From contig CAORJJ010000011.1 in assembly GCA_948517135.1 (NCBI GenBank), positions 1 through 27,346 on the forward strand: a DNA stretch of 27,346 nt, written 5' to 3'. Each line of letters opens with the position of its first letter. The first letter of the stretch is position 1. The stretch is from an uncultured Clostridia bacterium (GTDB taxonomy: Bacteria > Bacillota > Clostridia > TANB77 > CAG-508). The position numbers and the translations under genes are program-made. This document shows positions 15,997 through 22,223 of the stretch, in pieces. Below the pieces are notes generated by a model. That model worked only from the letters and a program-made list of their open reading frames with translations, was not told where the DNA came from and ran no database searches.

Positions 15997-16602
15997 ATGA
16001 ATCAAGTAAAAATAGGAAAATTTATTGCTCAATGTAGAAAAAATAAAAATATGACACAAGCAGAACTTGCAGAAAAACTAAATATTACAGATAGGGCAAT
16101 ATCAAAATGGGAAACTGGAAAAGGTATGCCTGATTCTTCTATAATGCTTGAATTATGTAATGAACTTGATATTACTGTAAATGAATTATTAAGTGGGGAG
16201 GAAATTGAAATGGATAATTATAATAAAATAGCAGAAGAAAATTTATTAGAATTTAAAAAAATTGATGAAACAAAAAATAAAATGTTATTACAACTAGAAG
16301 TGATAATAGGAATATTAGTTTTAATAGCATTTTTAGGAGTAGTGTTACTGACAAACATTTTTGTGGAAAATCAAACATATATATCAAGTATATGTATATG
16401 TTCATTTATAATATTTTTTATAGGAATTTCGTTTGCATTAAAAATCGAAACAATAGCAGGATATTATGAATGTAAGAAATGTCATCATAAGTATATTCCA
16501 AAATATAATGATGTGTTCTGGTCTATACATTTTGGAAGAACTAGATACCTAAAATGTCCAAAATGTAATGAAAAGAGTTGGAATAAAAAAGTAGTAAAAT
16601 AA
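15997..16602 (+). CDS. HTH (Xre/Cro) regulator with membrane helices and C-terminal zinc ribbon
   Basis: The 201-residue protein has an N-terminal HTH_3 domain (about 5-65, with MTQAELAEKLNITDRAISKWETG), two hydrophobic helices (about 99-122 and 129-149) and a C-terminal zinc-ribbon-like part with C159-x2-C162 and C187-x2-C190. This is a common clostridial plan for membrane-tethered repressors. Its target is unknown. No partner gene is adjacent, and self-regulation is likely. ATG 15997 has AAGGAAGGAGG upstream. A hairpin terminator follows at 16619-16648. It is the last gene before the attachment-site region and could be chromosomal or part of an older element. Confidence 0.85.
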   Translation: MNQVKIGKFIAQCRKNKNMTQAELAEKLNITDRAISKWETGKGMPDSSIMLELCNELDITVNELLSGEEIEMDNYNKIAEENLLEFKKIDETKNKMLLQLEVIIGILVLIAFLGVVLLTNIFVENQTYISSICICSFIIFFIGISFALKIETIAGYYECKKCHHKYIPKYNDVFWSIHFGRTRYLKCPKCNEKSWNKKVVK

Positions 16603-16618
16603 AACATAAATTACAATT

Positions 16619-16652
16619 TTAAGAGCAGATTTTTGAATTTGCTCTTAAATTA
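16619..16652 (+). terminator. Terminator after the 15997 regulator
   Basis: TTAAGAGCA and TGCTCTTAA pair perfectly over 9 bp with an 11-base loop. The T-tract is weak. Confidence 0.5.
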
Positions 16653-16682
16653 TATAGACAAATATTAGCAAGAAATTTTTAC

Positions 16683-16871
16683 CCGTGCAATTCTTCCGTG
16701 CATATTCCGTGCAAATGACAAAAATTAATGATTAATGTTATATATTTTTGAAAATATATTGAATTTGGAAAATAGCTTATAACGCAAGTATATCAATACT
16801 TACAAATAATTTTGAATAAAAATAAAAAGAGATGAATTTGGGTTTAAATTCATCTCTTTTTGGTGCAGATG
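16683..16871. other. Right-end remnant of an older related integrated element
   Basis: Three CCGTGCA repeats at 16683, 16696 and 16707 have start-to-start spacings of 13 and 11, exactly as for the TGTGTGCA repeats at 26977, 26990 and 27001. The stretch 16746-16871 is also similar to 27040-27163, including a 16-bp tRNA-type terminator hairpin (16824-16861) that abuts the core TTTTGGTGCAGATG. This looks like the end of a second element that used the same tRNA-Leu site. Its left limit is not visible. The gap 16603-16995 otherwise holds only the att core, arm repeats and a perfect palindrome, ATTGTTATATAACAAT, at 16971-16986. Confidence 0.65.
16858..16871. repeat. Left attachment-site core (att) of the mobilizable element
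   Basis: TTTTGGTGCAGATG is identical to 27150-27163, which is the 3' end of tRNA-Leu including the CCA complement. Sequences diverge immediately after the 14 bases on both sides. Confidence 0.8.
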
Positions 16872-16923
16872 TGCAAGTTCAAAATTCTGCAATATGCTAT
16901 TTATAGGCATTTTTTAAAACTGA

Positions 16924-16942
16924 TGTGTGCATATTGTGTGCA
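16924..16942. repeat. Arm-type integrase repeat, left end
   Basis: Two TGTGTGCA copies with 11-base spacing form TGTGTGCATATTGTGTGCA, identical to 26990-27008 at the other end. Probable binding site of the integrase N-terminal domain. Confidence 0.6.
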
Positions 16943-16995
16943 AAAAATGTACTAATAAATAATACTAAATATTGTTATATAACAATTATACTATT

Positions 16996-17272
16996 TTAGC
17001 AGTAAAATTTAATATTACCTGAGTGAATAGCTTTCCATTTTTCAACAATTTGAAAATAATGTAATGAAATATCTTCACATATAATATTTAATTCTTTTTC
17101 TGGAATTTTACTTTTATTATGACAAACAATACAACCACCTTTTTCTGTTATCCAAACTTTTGTTGAATTTGCAGTTGGTGTTCCTTTTGAAATATGGACG
17201 TGAATAGGCTCGTCATTTTCATTTGTCCAAAAATAAATTTTATATCCGTTTTAATTCAAAAATACTAGGCAA
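16996..17272 (-). pseudogene. DUF4160 protein gene with a frameshift near its start
   Basis: From NGYKIYFWTNENDEPIHVHI onward, with the typical His-Val-His, the frame encodes a DUF4160 protein of about 90 residues ending at TAA 16998-16996. No start lies in this frame; a TAA precedes NGYK. One base earlier in the A-run (17249-17252) the frame shifts to one beginning TTG-CCT-AGT-ATT-TTT-GAA, giving (M)PSIFE, which is the expected DUF4160 head. The TTG overlaps the stop of the upstream 91-residue gene, so the two were translationally coupled. One surplus A explains the break. The family is often part of small two-gene modules of unknown, possibly toxin-antitoxin-like, role. A sequencing error in the A-run is possible. 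Confidence 0.65.
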
Positions 17273-17540
17273 TTTCTAACCCCCCTAAACGTGCATATTT
17301 GAAAAAGAAAGAAGAACCACTTTTTGCAATTTCCATAAAAGTTTTCTTTTCTTCTTCTGTATAGTGTCCATCTTCTAAAATTACTTCATAACTTGGAAGT
17401 TCAATTACATAAGTATCGAAACCATATTCCATAGGTCTTTCAAAAGTAATACGGATATATTCTTCGCCATTTTCTTTTTTTCCAATGTTAGAAAATACTC
17501 CTAATGTACCGTCAGGATATTTTGCAAATTCATAAGTCAT
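17265..17540 (-). CDS. Small unrecognised protein, partner of the DUF4160 gene
   Basis: The 91-residue cytoplasmic protein has beta strands in its first 55 residues (MTYEFAKYPDGTLGVFSNIG, then IRITFERPMEYGFDTYVIEL), followed by an acidic linker and two helices. ATG 17540 follows AAAGGAG. A -10 TATAAT (minus strand, 17580-17575) lies upstream, but a clear -35 is lacking. Its stop overlaps the TTG start of the DUF4160 frame. DUF4160 genes are commonly paired with a DUF2442 gene, but this protein does not look like DUF2442. The pair may form a small regulatory or toxin-antitoxin-like module; this is inferred from gene arrangement only. Confidence 0.7.
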   Translation of the reverse strand: MTYEFAKYPDGTLGVFSNIGKKENGEEYIRITFERPMEYGFDTYVIELPSYEVILEDGHYTEEEKKTFMEIAKSGSSFFFKYARLGGLEIA

Positions 17541-17660
17541 AATATTTTTTCTCCTTTTTTATAACATATATAATATTATAACACACATATTATATTTTTC
17601 ATACAATTTTAAAAGATTTTATAATATAAACTACTCGATAACTTGTAATTTATTGTTATG

Positions 17661-19106
17661 TTATTCCATTATTTTATTATCTTTAATTTCATATACAATA
17701 TCTGCTACATTTTGTACTAATCGTTTATCATGTGATATAAATATTATTGTACCTTTATATTGTTTCATAAGGCTTTCTAATGCTTCTATACTTGGTATAT
17801 CTAAATAATTATTAGGTTCATCCATAATTAGTACATTATATCTTCCAAGCAACATTTTACATAATAATATTTTTACAATTTCTCCACCACTTAATGTTTT
17901 CATTTTTCTAGTAATTACATTTTGGTTTAATCCTAACATTGCTATCATACTTCTTATTTCTGACACCTGATAATCTGATTCTTCTTTTAAAAACTCTAAA
18001 ACATTTTTTTCTTTTTCAAACTTATATCCATTTTGTGCAAAATAACCAATTTGTACTTTGGGAGATATTTCTATTCCAGTTTCTTTATTTAAAATCATTT
18101 TTATTAATGTGGTTTTTCCAGTTCCATTTGCTCCAGTAATTGCTACTTTTTTGCCAAGTGGTATTTTAAATTTTGCATCTTCAAATATTATTTTATTACC
18201 AATTTTTTTATTTAGATTATCACTCATAATTGGAACAGGATTATATATCTCAAGCGAACCACTAATTCTAAAATGTATTTGCCTTTCTTTTATTGGTTTA
18301 CTTATTTCTTCTAGCTCTTCTATTCTTTTTTCTACTGCTTTTGCTGATTTATGAAGTGCTTTTTCTTTACTCCCTGTTGATTTTTGATGTGCTAATCTTC
18401 CACCATTTTCTGTACTTTTTTGATTTTTACTTTTTCCAACTTTTTGTGCTTGCTTTTGTTTTTCAGTAATTATTTTTTCTAGCCTTTGCTTTTCATTTAT
18501 ATATTGTTCATATTTTTTTAAGTGGGTTTGCTTTTCTTGTTCTTTTTGTTCTATATAATCTGTATAATTCCCCCAATATTCTGTAATTTTGCCATTTTCA
18601 ATTTCCCATATCTTATTTACAACTTCATCTAAAAAATATCTATCGTGGCTGATTACTACTACACTTCCAGAATAATATTTTAATGTTTTTGTTATATAAT
18701 CAATACTGTCTTTATCTAAATTACAAGTAGGTTCATCTGCAAATATGCCATCACTATTTTCTGATAATGCTTTTGCTATTTTTAATTTTGTTTCTTCTCC
18801 TCCTGATAGATTATTACCTTCTACATTATGAACATTTAATTTACCTAATATAGATTTATCTTCTATGTTGGTTATATCTATTTGCTCTAATTGTGGAATA
18901 TATGATATTTTTCCATAAGTTTTAATCTCTGCTGTTTTTAATTCTATTTGTCCTAATAAGACTTTTAATAATGTTGTTTTGCCACTACCATTTTTTCCTA
19001 CTATTCCGATTTTATCATAGTTATATATTTCTAAATTATCAATATTTAAAATTTGTCTTCCATTATATTCTAAATCTATATTTTTTGCTTTTACTATTAA
19101 ATCCAT
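17661..19106 (-). CDS. ABC-F family ATPase, antibiotic-resistance (ribosomal protection) type
   Basis: The 481-residue protein has two ABC ATPase domains and no membrane part. Domain 1 has Walker A G37-K-N-G-S-G-K-T44, signature LSGGE (100-104) and Walker B FADEP with E125. Domain 2 has G325-A-N-G-T-G-K-T332, LSGGE (405-409) and IMDEP with E430. The long linker (about 180-290) with GGRLAHQKSTGSKEKALHKSAKAVEKRIEELE is characteristic of the Vga/Lsa-type antibiotic-resistance group that displaces drugs such as lincosamides, streptogramin A or pleuromutilins from the ribosome. The short length (no long C-terminal extension) also fits. The drug spectrum is not readable. The start has AAAGGAG. Upstream is a leader peptide with alternative hairpins, suggesting drug-induced expression. 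Confidence 0.85.
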   Translation of the reverse strand: MDLIVKAKNIDLEYNGRQILNIDNLEIYNYDKIGIVGKNGSGKTTLLKVLLGQIELKTAEIKTYGKISYIPQLEQIDITNIEDKSILGKLNVHNVEGNNLSGGEETKLKIAKALSENSDGIFADEPTCNLDKDSIDYITKTLKYYSGSVVVISHDRYFLDEVVNKIWEIENGKITEYWGNYTDYIEQKEQEKQTHLKKYEQYINEKQRLEKIITEKQKQAQKVGKSKNQKSTENGGRLAHQKSTGSKEKALHKSAKAVEKRIEELEEISKPIKERQIHFRISGSLEIYNPVPIMSDNLNKKIGNKIIFEDAKFKIPLGKKVAITGANGTGKTTLIKMILNKETGIEISPKVQIGYFAQNGYKFEKEKNVLEFLKEESDYQVSEIRSMIAMLGLNQNVITRKMKTLSGGEIVKILLCKMLLGRYNVLIMDEPNNYLDIPSIEALESLMKQYKGTIIFISHDKRLVQNVADIVYEIKDNKIME

Positions 19107-19206
19107 TTATTTACTCCTTTATTACATTTCGTATTTTTATACGAGTTACTGTAATAATGTTCTTATCACGAAATAACTCGTGATCTTACCATATTCTTGG
19201 TATCAT
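19107..19206 (-). promoter_or_regulatory. Attenuator-like leader of the ABC-F gene
   Basis: The leader contains a six-codon ORF and several competing stems. ATCACGA with TCGTGAT (19165-19171 and 19178-19184) directly follows the leader ORF. ACGAGTTA with TAACTCGT (19141-19148 and 19174-19181) would exclude it. CGTAT/ATACG (19130-19134 and 19139-19143) is a third stem. TTATTACA with TGTAATAA (19119-19126 and 19150-19157) closes next to the ribosome site AAAGGAG (19120-19114). Ribosome stalling on the short ORF could switch between them. Confidence 0.6.
19186..19206 (-). CDS. Leader peptide MIPRIW upstream of the ABC-F gene
   Basis: ATG 19206-19204 is preceded by a strong GAGGAGAG and the frame ends after six codons at TAA 19188-19186. 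The encoded peptide is MIPRIW. Short leader peptides of this kind precede many inducible erm and ABC-F resistance genes, where a drug-stalled ribosome changes the RNA fold. The hairpin stems begin two bases after the stop codon. Stalling by a particular drug is inferred. Confidence 0.55.
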   Translation of the reverse strand: MIPRIW

Positions 19207-19244
19207 ATTTATCTCTCCTCTACAACTTACTATTTATCTTTCTA

Positions 19245-19273
19245 ATTATATATTAAAAATATCTAAATATAAA
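19245..19273 (-). promoter_or_regulatory. Probable promoter of the ABC-F leader
   Basis: On the minus strand TTTATA and TATAAT are 17 bases apart. The promoter overlaps the last codons of the HTH gene, so the ABC-F gene can be expressed separately from it. Confidence 0.4.
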
Positions 19274-19950
19274 GCATTTTGCTTATTTAATGTTTCTTGT
19301 TCATTTTCATTTAACTTTAATTGTTCAAACATCTCATTAGTAAAATCAACATTTTTCTTTGAAAAATAACATTTTCTTAAACTAGGCTCACATTTTGCAT
19401 TTGTTCCAAAGTACCCGCCTAACATTAAGCCGTCTGTACCATTGCAAATATTTATTTCAAGTACAGCAACATCAACACGAGTACTTGTAGGTTTATAATT
19501 TTCCATTACAACAAAGACAATTTCGTCATTACATATCAAGTAGCCCTCTGAGTATATTCTTTTGTCGTGATAATCTACAAATTTTGCTTTACATATATTT
19601 TGTTTTTGCTCTAATTGTAATATATATTTATCAGGTGCAAATTGTTTTGTTCTAAAATTATAAGCATTGAAATAGACATACAATTTATCAGTACCAAAAG
19701 GGTTTTTAGATTTATTATTTTGACTTGTTCTATTAGTATCATTTCCATATAGGTCAGCCTCATATATTCCTAATTCTTCACAAATTATACTAATATCTCT
19801 AACATCAGGCAAAATTTCTCCTGCTTCATATCTTGCAATAGTGCTTCTGTTTTTATTGAGAAGTATCGCCATATTTTCTTGGCTTAAACCTTTTTGTATT
19901 CTATAATTTTTTAGTCTTTCTCCAAAATCTTTACTATCAAATTCTGCCAT
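19246..19950 (-). CDS. HTH (Xre/Cro) regulator of the mobilizable element
   Basis: The 234-residue protein has an HTH_3 domain at about residues 9-66 (RLKNYRIQKGLSQENMAILLNKNRSTIARYEAGEILPD) and a C-terminal domain of about 140 residues (from about 84) with a beta-rich pattern (KLYVYFNAYNF, ICKAKFVDYHDKRIYSEGYLICNDEIVFVVMEN) that may bind a ligand. I chose ATG 19950 because AAGGGGGT lies just upstream; 24 further in-frame codons upstream look like the untranslated leader. It is next to the ABC-F gene on the same strand and divergent from the leader-RNA unit, so it may control one or both. The family fits a repressor with a sensory domain, but the ligand is unknown. Confidence 0.82.
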   Translation of the reverse strand: MAEFDSKDFGERLKNYRIQKGLSQENMAILLNKNRSTIARYEAGEILPDVRDISIICEELGIYEADLYGNDTNRTSQNNKSKNPFGTDKLYVYFNAYNFRTKQFAPDKYILQLEQKQNICKAKFVDYHDKRIYSEGYLICNDEIVFVVMENYKPTSTRVDVAVLEINICNGTDGLMLGGYFGTNAKCEPSLRKCYFSKKNVDFTNEMFEQLKLNENEQETLNKQNALYLDIFNI

Positions 19951-19981
19951 AATGAGTACCCCCTTATATAAAACTAAATTT

Positions 19982-20010
19982 ATTATACTATTATATGTAA
20001 AAATATTCAA
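19982..20010 (-). promoter_or_regulatory. Promoter of the element's HTH regulator
   Basis: On the minus strand TTGAAT and TATAAT are exactly 17 bases apart. It is back to back with the plus-strand promoter at 20037, leaving a 26-base gap between their -35 boxes that could hold shared operators. Confidence 0.65.
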
Positions 20011-20036
20011 CAAATATGGCATAAGTCTTGATATAA

Positions 20037-20065
20037 TTGATTTATAGAGCGTTTTATGGTATAAT
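20037..20065 (+). promoter_or_regulatory. Promoter of the structured leader RNA and micro-ORF
   Basis: TTGATT at 20037-20042, a 17-base spacer and TATAAT at 20060-20065 with TGG upstream (extended -10). Confidence 0.65.
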
Positions 20066-20071
20066 ATATTA

Positions 20072-20353
20072 TATAAATACCTATTTGGTAAAGTCTTTTT
20101 ATACGATTTTGCCCAAGCAGTAGCTTGTTTGTAACATAAAGTTATTATTCGAGCTACTGCAAAGTGGCTCGAATTGTATATATAGAACTTCCAGTTGTTT
20201 GGACTTTCTAATTTATGTGCAAGAAATAGAGATTACATAGAAAGGAAACCAAACAATGATTAAAAAATCAAAGCAACAAGTCGTAGCATTCCCACGGTGG
20301 TGGTGGAGGTTGCTAAAAGGCTAGATTTTGGAGGCAGTAATAGCCTCCTTTTT
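20072..20353 (+). ncRNA. Structured leader RNA with a start-codon-sequestering stem
   Basis: The transcript from the promoter at 20037 to the terminator at 20330 is about 280 bases. GCAGTAGCT (20117-20125) pairs with AGCTACTGC (20152-20160). Overlapping this, ATTCGAGC (20147-20154) pairs with GCTCGAAT (20167-20174), so the two stems exclude each other. TTGTTTGG (20195-20202) plus CTTTC (20204-20208) pairs with CCAAACAA (20249-20256) plus GAAAG (20240-20244), masking the ribosome site and the first base of the micro-ORF start codon. I do not match it to a named RNA family. It looks like a regulatory leader. Confidence 0.55.
20256..20324 (+). CDS. Trp-rich basic 22-residue peptide
   Basis: ATG 20256 follows GAAAGGAAA at a workable distance. 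The frame ends at TAG 20322-20324. The peptide starts MIKKSKQQVV, then has AFPRWWWRLLKG with three consecutive tryptophans and a net charge of about +7. It may be a leader peptide whose translation is sensed, or a membrane-active peptide; the start codon is masked by leader pairing. A strong terminator begins six bases after the stop, as in attenuators. No family is recognised. Confidence 0.45.
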   Translation: MIKKSKQQVVAFPRWWWRLLKG

Positions 20354-20357
20354 CTTT
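20330..20357 (+). terminator. Terminator of the leader RNA unit
   Basis: GGAGGC (20330-20335) and GCCTCC (20343-20348) form a GC-rich stem with a seven-base loop, followed by TTTTTCTTT. Confidence 0.82.
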
Positions 20358-20366
20358 GTATATTTT

Positions 20367-20514
20367 AATTTGTTGCGTGGGACGCACAAATTTATGCTTT
20401 TTACCTATTTTTACTAACTTTTCTAACTTTTTATATAAAAATCAGCTCAAAAATACCCATTTTTAGCCTAAAATGTGCGTGTGGTGCAACATTTGTTGCG
20501 TAGCACGCACATTT
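20367..20514. repeat. Pair of similar inverted repeats upstream of the Spo0A-like gene
   Basis: Copy 1 (20367-20392) pairs AATTTGTTGCGT with ACGCACAAATT with one bulge. Copy 2 (20471-20514) pairs AAATGTGCGTG with CACGCACATTT (11 bp) around an inner GCAAC/GTTGC stem. Both contain the shared string TTTGTTGCGT-(3 bases)-ACGCACA with few differences. Copy 2 ends nine bases before the -35 box of the next gene. They could be operator sites, an origin of the circular element or transcript structures. This covers most of the 269-base gap before 20594. Confidence 0.55.
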
Positions 20515-20522
20515 GCTATGTT

Positions 20523-20551
20523 TTGACTTGTTTACATAATGAAAGTATAAT
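20523..20551 (+). promoter_or_regulatory. Promoter of the Spo0A C-terminal-like gene
   Basis: TTGACT at 20523-20528, a 17-base spacer and TATAAT at 20546-20551. Confidence 0.75.
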
Positions 20552-20593
20552 ATATTTATAAAGTAATTAAATCTATTAGAAAGGTTAGTAAGT

Positions 20594-20971
20594 ATGAAAA
20601 CTAAATATGATGTTTTTACCAAAGATAAAGAAAAAATATCATATCGTGCTTTTATACAAGCTAAACTTATTGAGCTAGGTTTAAGCCCTACAAGTAAAGG
20701 CACATTTTATTTGAGAGATATTATAACTCTTGCTATTCAAGAATATAACTATAATGATATTAGCTTGATAGATTTGAGAAATAAATTAGCTGAAAAGGAA
20801 AATACAACGGCAAATACTATTAAATCTAATATAGATTATGCTTTTAAATTTAAAGACACATCAAAAGCAGAAGAAAACTTTGAAACAATTTTCAATATTA
20901 AGTATGACGAGTATTATATAACAGCAAAATCTCTTACTAACTTAATTGTTAGTTTGATATATGTTCAATAA
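20594..20971 (+). CDS. Stand-alone Spo0A C-terminal-domain-like DNA-binding protein
   Basis: The 125-residue protein resembles the DNA-binding output domain of Spo0A with no receiver domain. Matching features are a start helix with IELGLSPTSKGTFYLRDII (about 26-44, compare the Spo0A pattern G-x-x-x-x-x-K-G-x-x-Y-L-R), then LRNKLAEKENTTANTIKSNIDYAF (about 61-84, compare the iAkk-x-x-TT-x-x-x-VE-x-x-IR-x-AI pattern) and a final helical region. It is cytoplasmic and probably controls transcription or replication of the element. ATG 20594 has AAAGG upstream, an independent promoter and a long hairpin terminator. Binding site preference is unknown. Confidence 0.72.
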   Translation: MKTKYDVFTKDKEKISYRAFIQAKLIELGLSPTSKGTFYLRDIITLAIQEYNYNDISLIDLRNKLAEKENTTANTIKSNIDYAFKFKDTSKAEENFETIFNIKYDEYYITAKSLTNLIVSLIYVQ

Positions 20972-20979
20972 TTCTAAAA

Positions 20980-21045
20980 CACAAAATAAGGCTTGCTAGT
21001 AAATTTTGATTATTAGCTGGGTCTTATTTTTGTGCCTTTTTTTAT
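20980..21045 (+). terminator. Terminator after the Spo0A-like gene
   Basis: CACAAAATAAGGC-(TTGC)TAGTAA and TTATTAGC-(TGG)GTCTTATTTTTGTG form a long stem with small internal loops, followed by CCTTTTTTT. Confidence 0.72.
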
Positions 21046-21180
21046 AAATTCCTATGTTTTCCTACGCATTTTTACGCATAACTAGGCGAAATGATTTTAT
21101 AGACTTTTTTCGTGCTAAACTTAAATTGTTCGAACGAGAAAAGATTTCTGGAAATCGAATTTTAAAAAGGAGATTTCAAA

Positions 21181-21357
21181 ATGAAAAAAATTTCAAAGCC
21201 TGTTACCAAAGAAAAACTAACTAAAATTAAGGACAACCTATTTACAGAAAATGTAATTAGTTTAGACGATAGCAAAAATCAAAAATACTTTGACAACCTA
21301 TCATATCAACAGTATCTAGCAAACTTGAACAACGAAAGTAGTGATTTATATGACTAA
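21181..21357 (+). CDS. Small unrecognised protein (58 residues)
   Basis: ATG 21181 follows AAAAGGAG. The product is polar and helical, with a lysine-rich start (MKKISKPVTKEKLTKIK) and an acidic, Asn-rich second half. It is first in a run of tightly packed plus-strand genes (58-residue protein, DUF3846 protein, excisionase-like protein, integrase). Its last codons overlap the start of the DUF3846 gene by eight bases, so translation is coupled. A -10 like TGC-TAAACT lies at 21116-21121, and a perfect short hairpin (GATTTC/GAAATC, about 21143-21156) sits in the leader. No family recognised. Confidence 0.6.
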   Translation: MKKISKPVTKEKLTKIKDNLFTENVISLDDSKNQKYFDNLSYQQYLANLNNESSDLYD

Positions 21358-21892
21358 TGAAGAAATTATAATCATTTATAAAAAAGTTGGCACAGATGCA
21401 GAGTTTAGGAAGATTAAAAACGAACAAAAGACCTTTGAAGATTTAATAGGTGGCGAGCTAGACTATATACCCTATGAAGATATAACAATAGTAGCACGAA
21501 AAACTAGAGAACATTTAAAACCTAATATTTATATCAATACAGAGTTTTTAAGTATTGGCTCATCTATACGAGGAGATATAATTATAGTTTGCAGAGAAAA
21601 TGAAAACTTTAAATCATTAACAAAAGAACAAGCTATCAAGTATAGAGAATTTTTGAAAAGAGCTAGTTTTAACTATGATAATTTTGACGAAAACGGCAGA
21701 TATATTACAAACTCAAAACAAAACTCTTTAAAAAGTAGAGGCAAGTTTATTATAGAAAAAGGAATTGGAGAAAATGATGTAGTTTCTCCAAAAGTTGAGA
21801 ATAACGAGTGTTTTGAAACAAACGAAACTTTGAAAATGATTTTAGGAATACAAAGTATTATTTTGAAATTTATAAAAGATAATTCAAATTAA
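21350..21892 (+). CDS. DUF3846 domain protein
   Basis: The 180-residue product has the DUF3846 pattern in residues 4-100: IIIIYKKVGTDAEFRKIKNEQKTFEDLIGGELDYIPY, then two strands with a neutral loop, NIYINTEF, a glycine-containing IRGDIIIVCREN and FKSLTKEQ. The tail (100-180) is low-complexity and polar. The family is very common on mobile elements and plasmids of Firmicutes, but its function is not established. I use ATG 21350 (not the GTG at 21341), since it overlaps the stop of the preceding gene, an arrangement for coupled translation. It is soluble, with no enzymatic motif visible. Confidence 0.75.
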   Translation: MTNEEIIIIYKKVGTDAEFRKIKNEQKTFEDLIGGELDYIPYEDITIVARKTREHLKPNIYINTEFLSIGSSIRGDIIIVCRENENFKSLTKEQAIKYREFLKRASFNYDNFDENGRYITNSKQNSLKSRGKFIIEKGIGENDVVSPKVENNECFETNETLKMILGIQSIILKFIKDNSN

Positions 21893-21905
21893 AGGAGTTT
21901 AAGAA

Positions 21906-22211
21906 ATGAACGAAATAGATAATATAGCAATGAAAGTTGCAAATGAAATTGATACAGAAGATAAAAAAATAAATATACATTTACCAGCACCCCTAACCAC
22001 CGAACAACTTATGGCTATACAAAGCATAAAAAGATTAAAAAACCCTTTTAAAATGTTAAGTGTAAAAGATGTTATGCAGGATTTGAATATTTGCGAAACG
22101 ATAGCTTATAGAACTTTTAAAAGAGTTGATTTTCCCTCAATAAATATAGGGAAATCTAATCAAGTAATGTTACTTTCCTATCTTATTTGGAAAATGAGTA
22201 AGCGAGTTTAG
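21906..22211 (+). CDS. Excisionase-like HTH protein (probable recombination directionality factor)
   Basis: The 101-residue protein has a C-terminal winged-helix or MerR-like HTH (about 49-95: MLSVKDVMQDLNICETIAYRTFKRVDFPSINIGKSNQVMLLSYLIW), the form seen in excisionases and other helix-turn-helix 17 proteins. Residues 1-48 form an acidic lead with a Pro-rich turn. ATG 21906 follows AAAGGAG. The stop TAG at 22209-22211 is 12 bases from the integrase start, so they are co-expressed. It most likely guides the integrase toward excision and may bind the TGTGTGCA arms. The assignment rests on fold pattern and position. Confidence 0.72.
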   Translation: MNEIDNIAMKVANEIDTEDKKINIHLPAPLTTEQLMAIQSIKRLKNPFKMLSVKDVMQDLNICETIAYRTFKRVDFPSINIGKSNQVMLLSYLIWKMSKRV

Positions 22212-22223
22212 GTGGTGGCAAAT

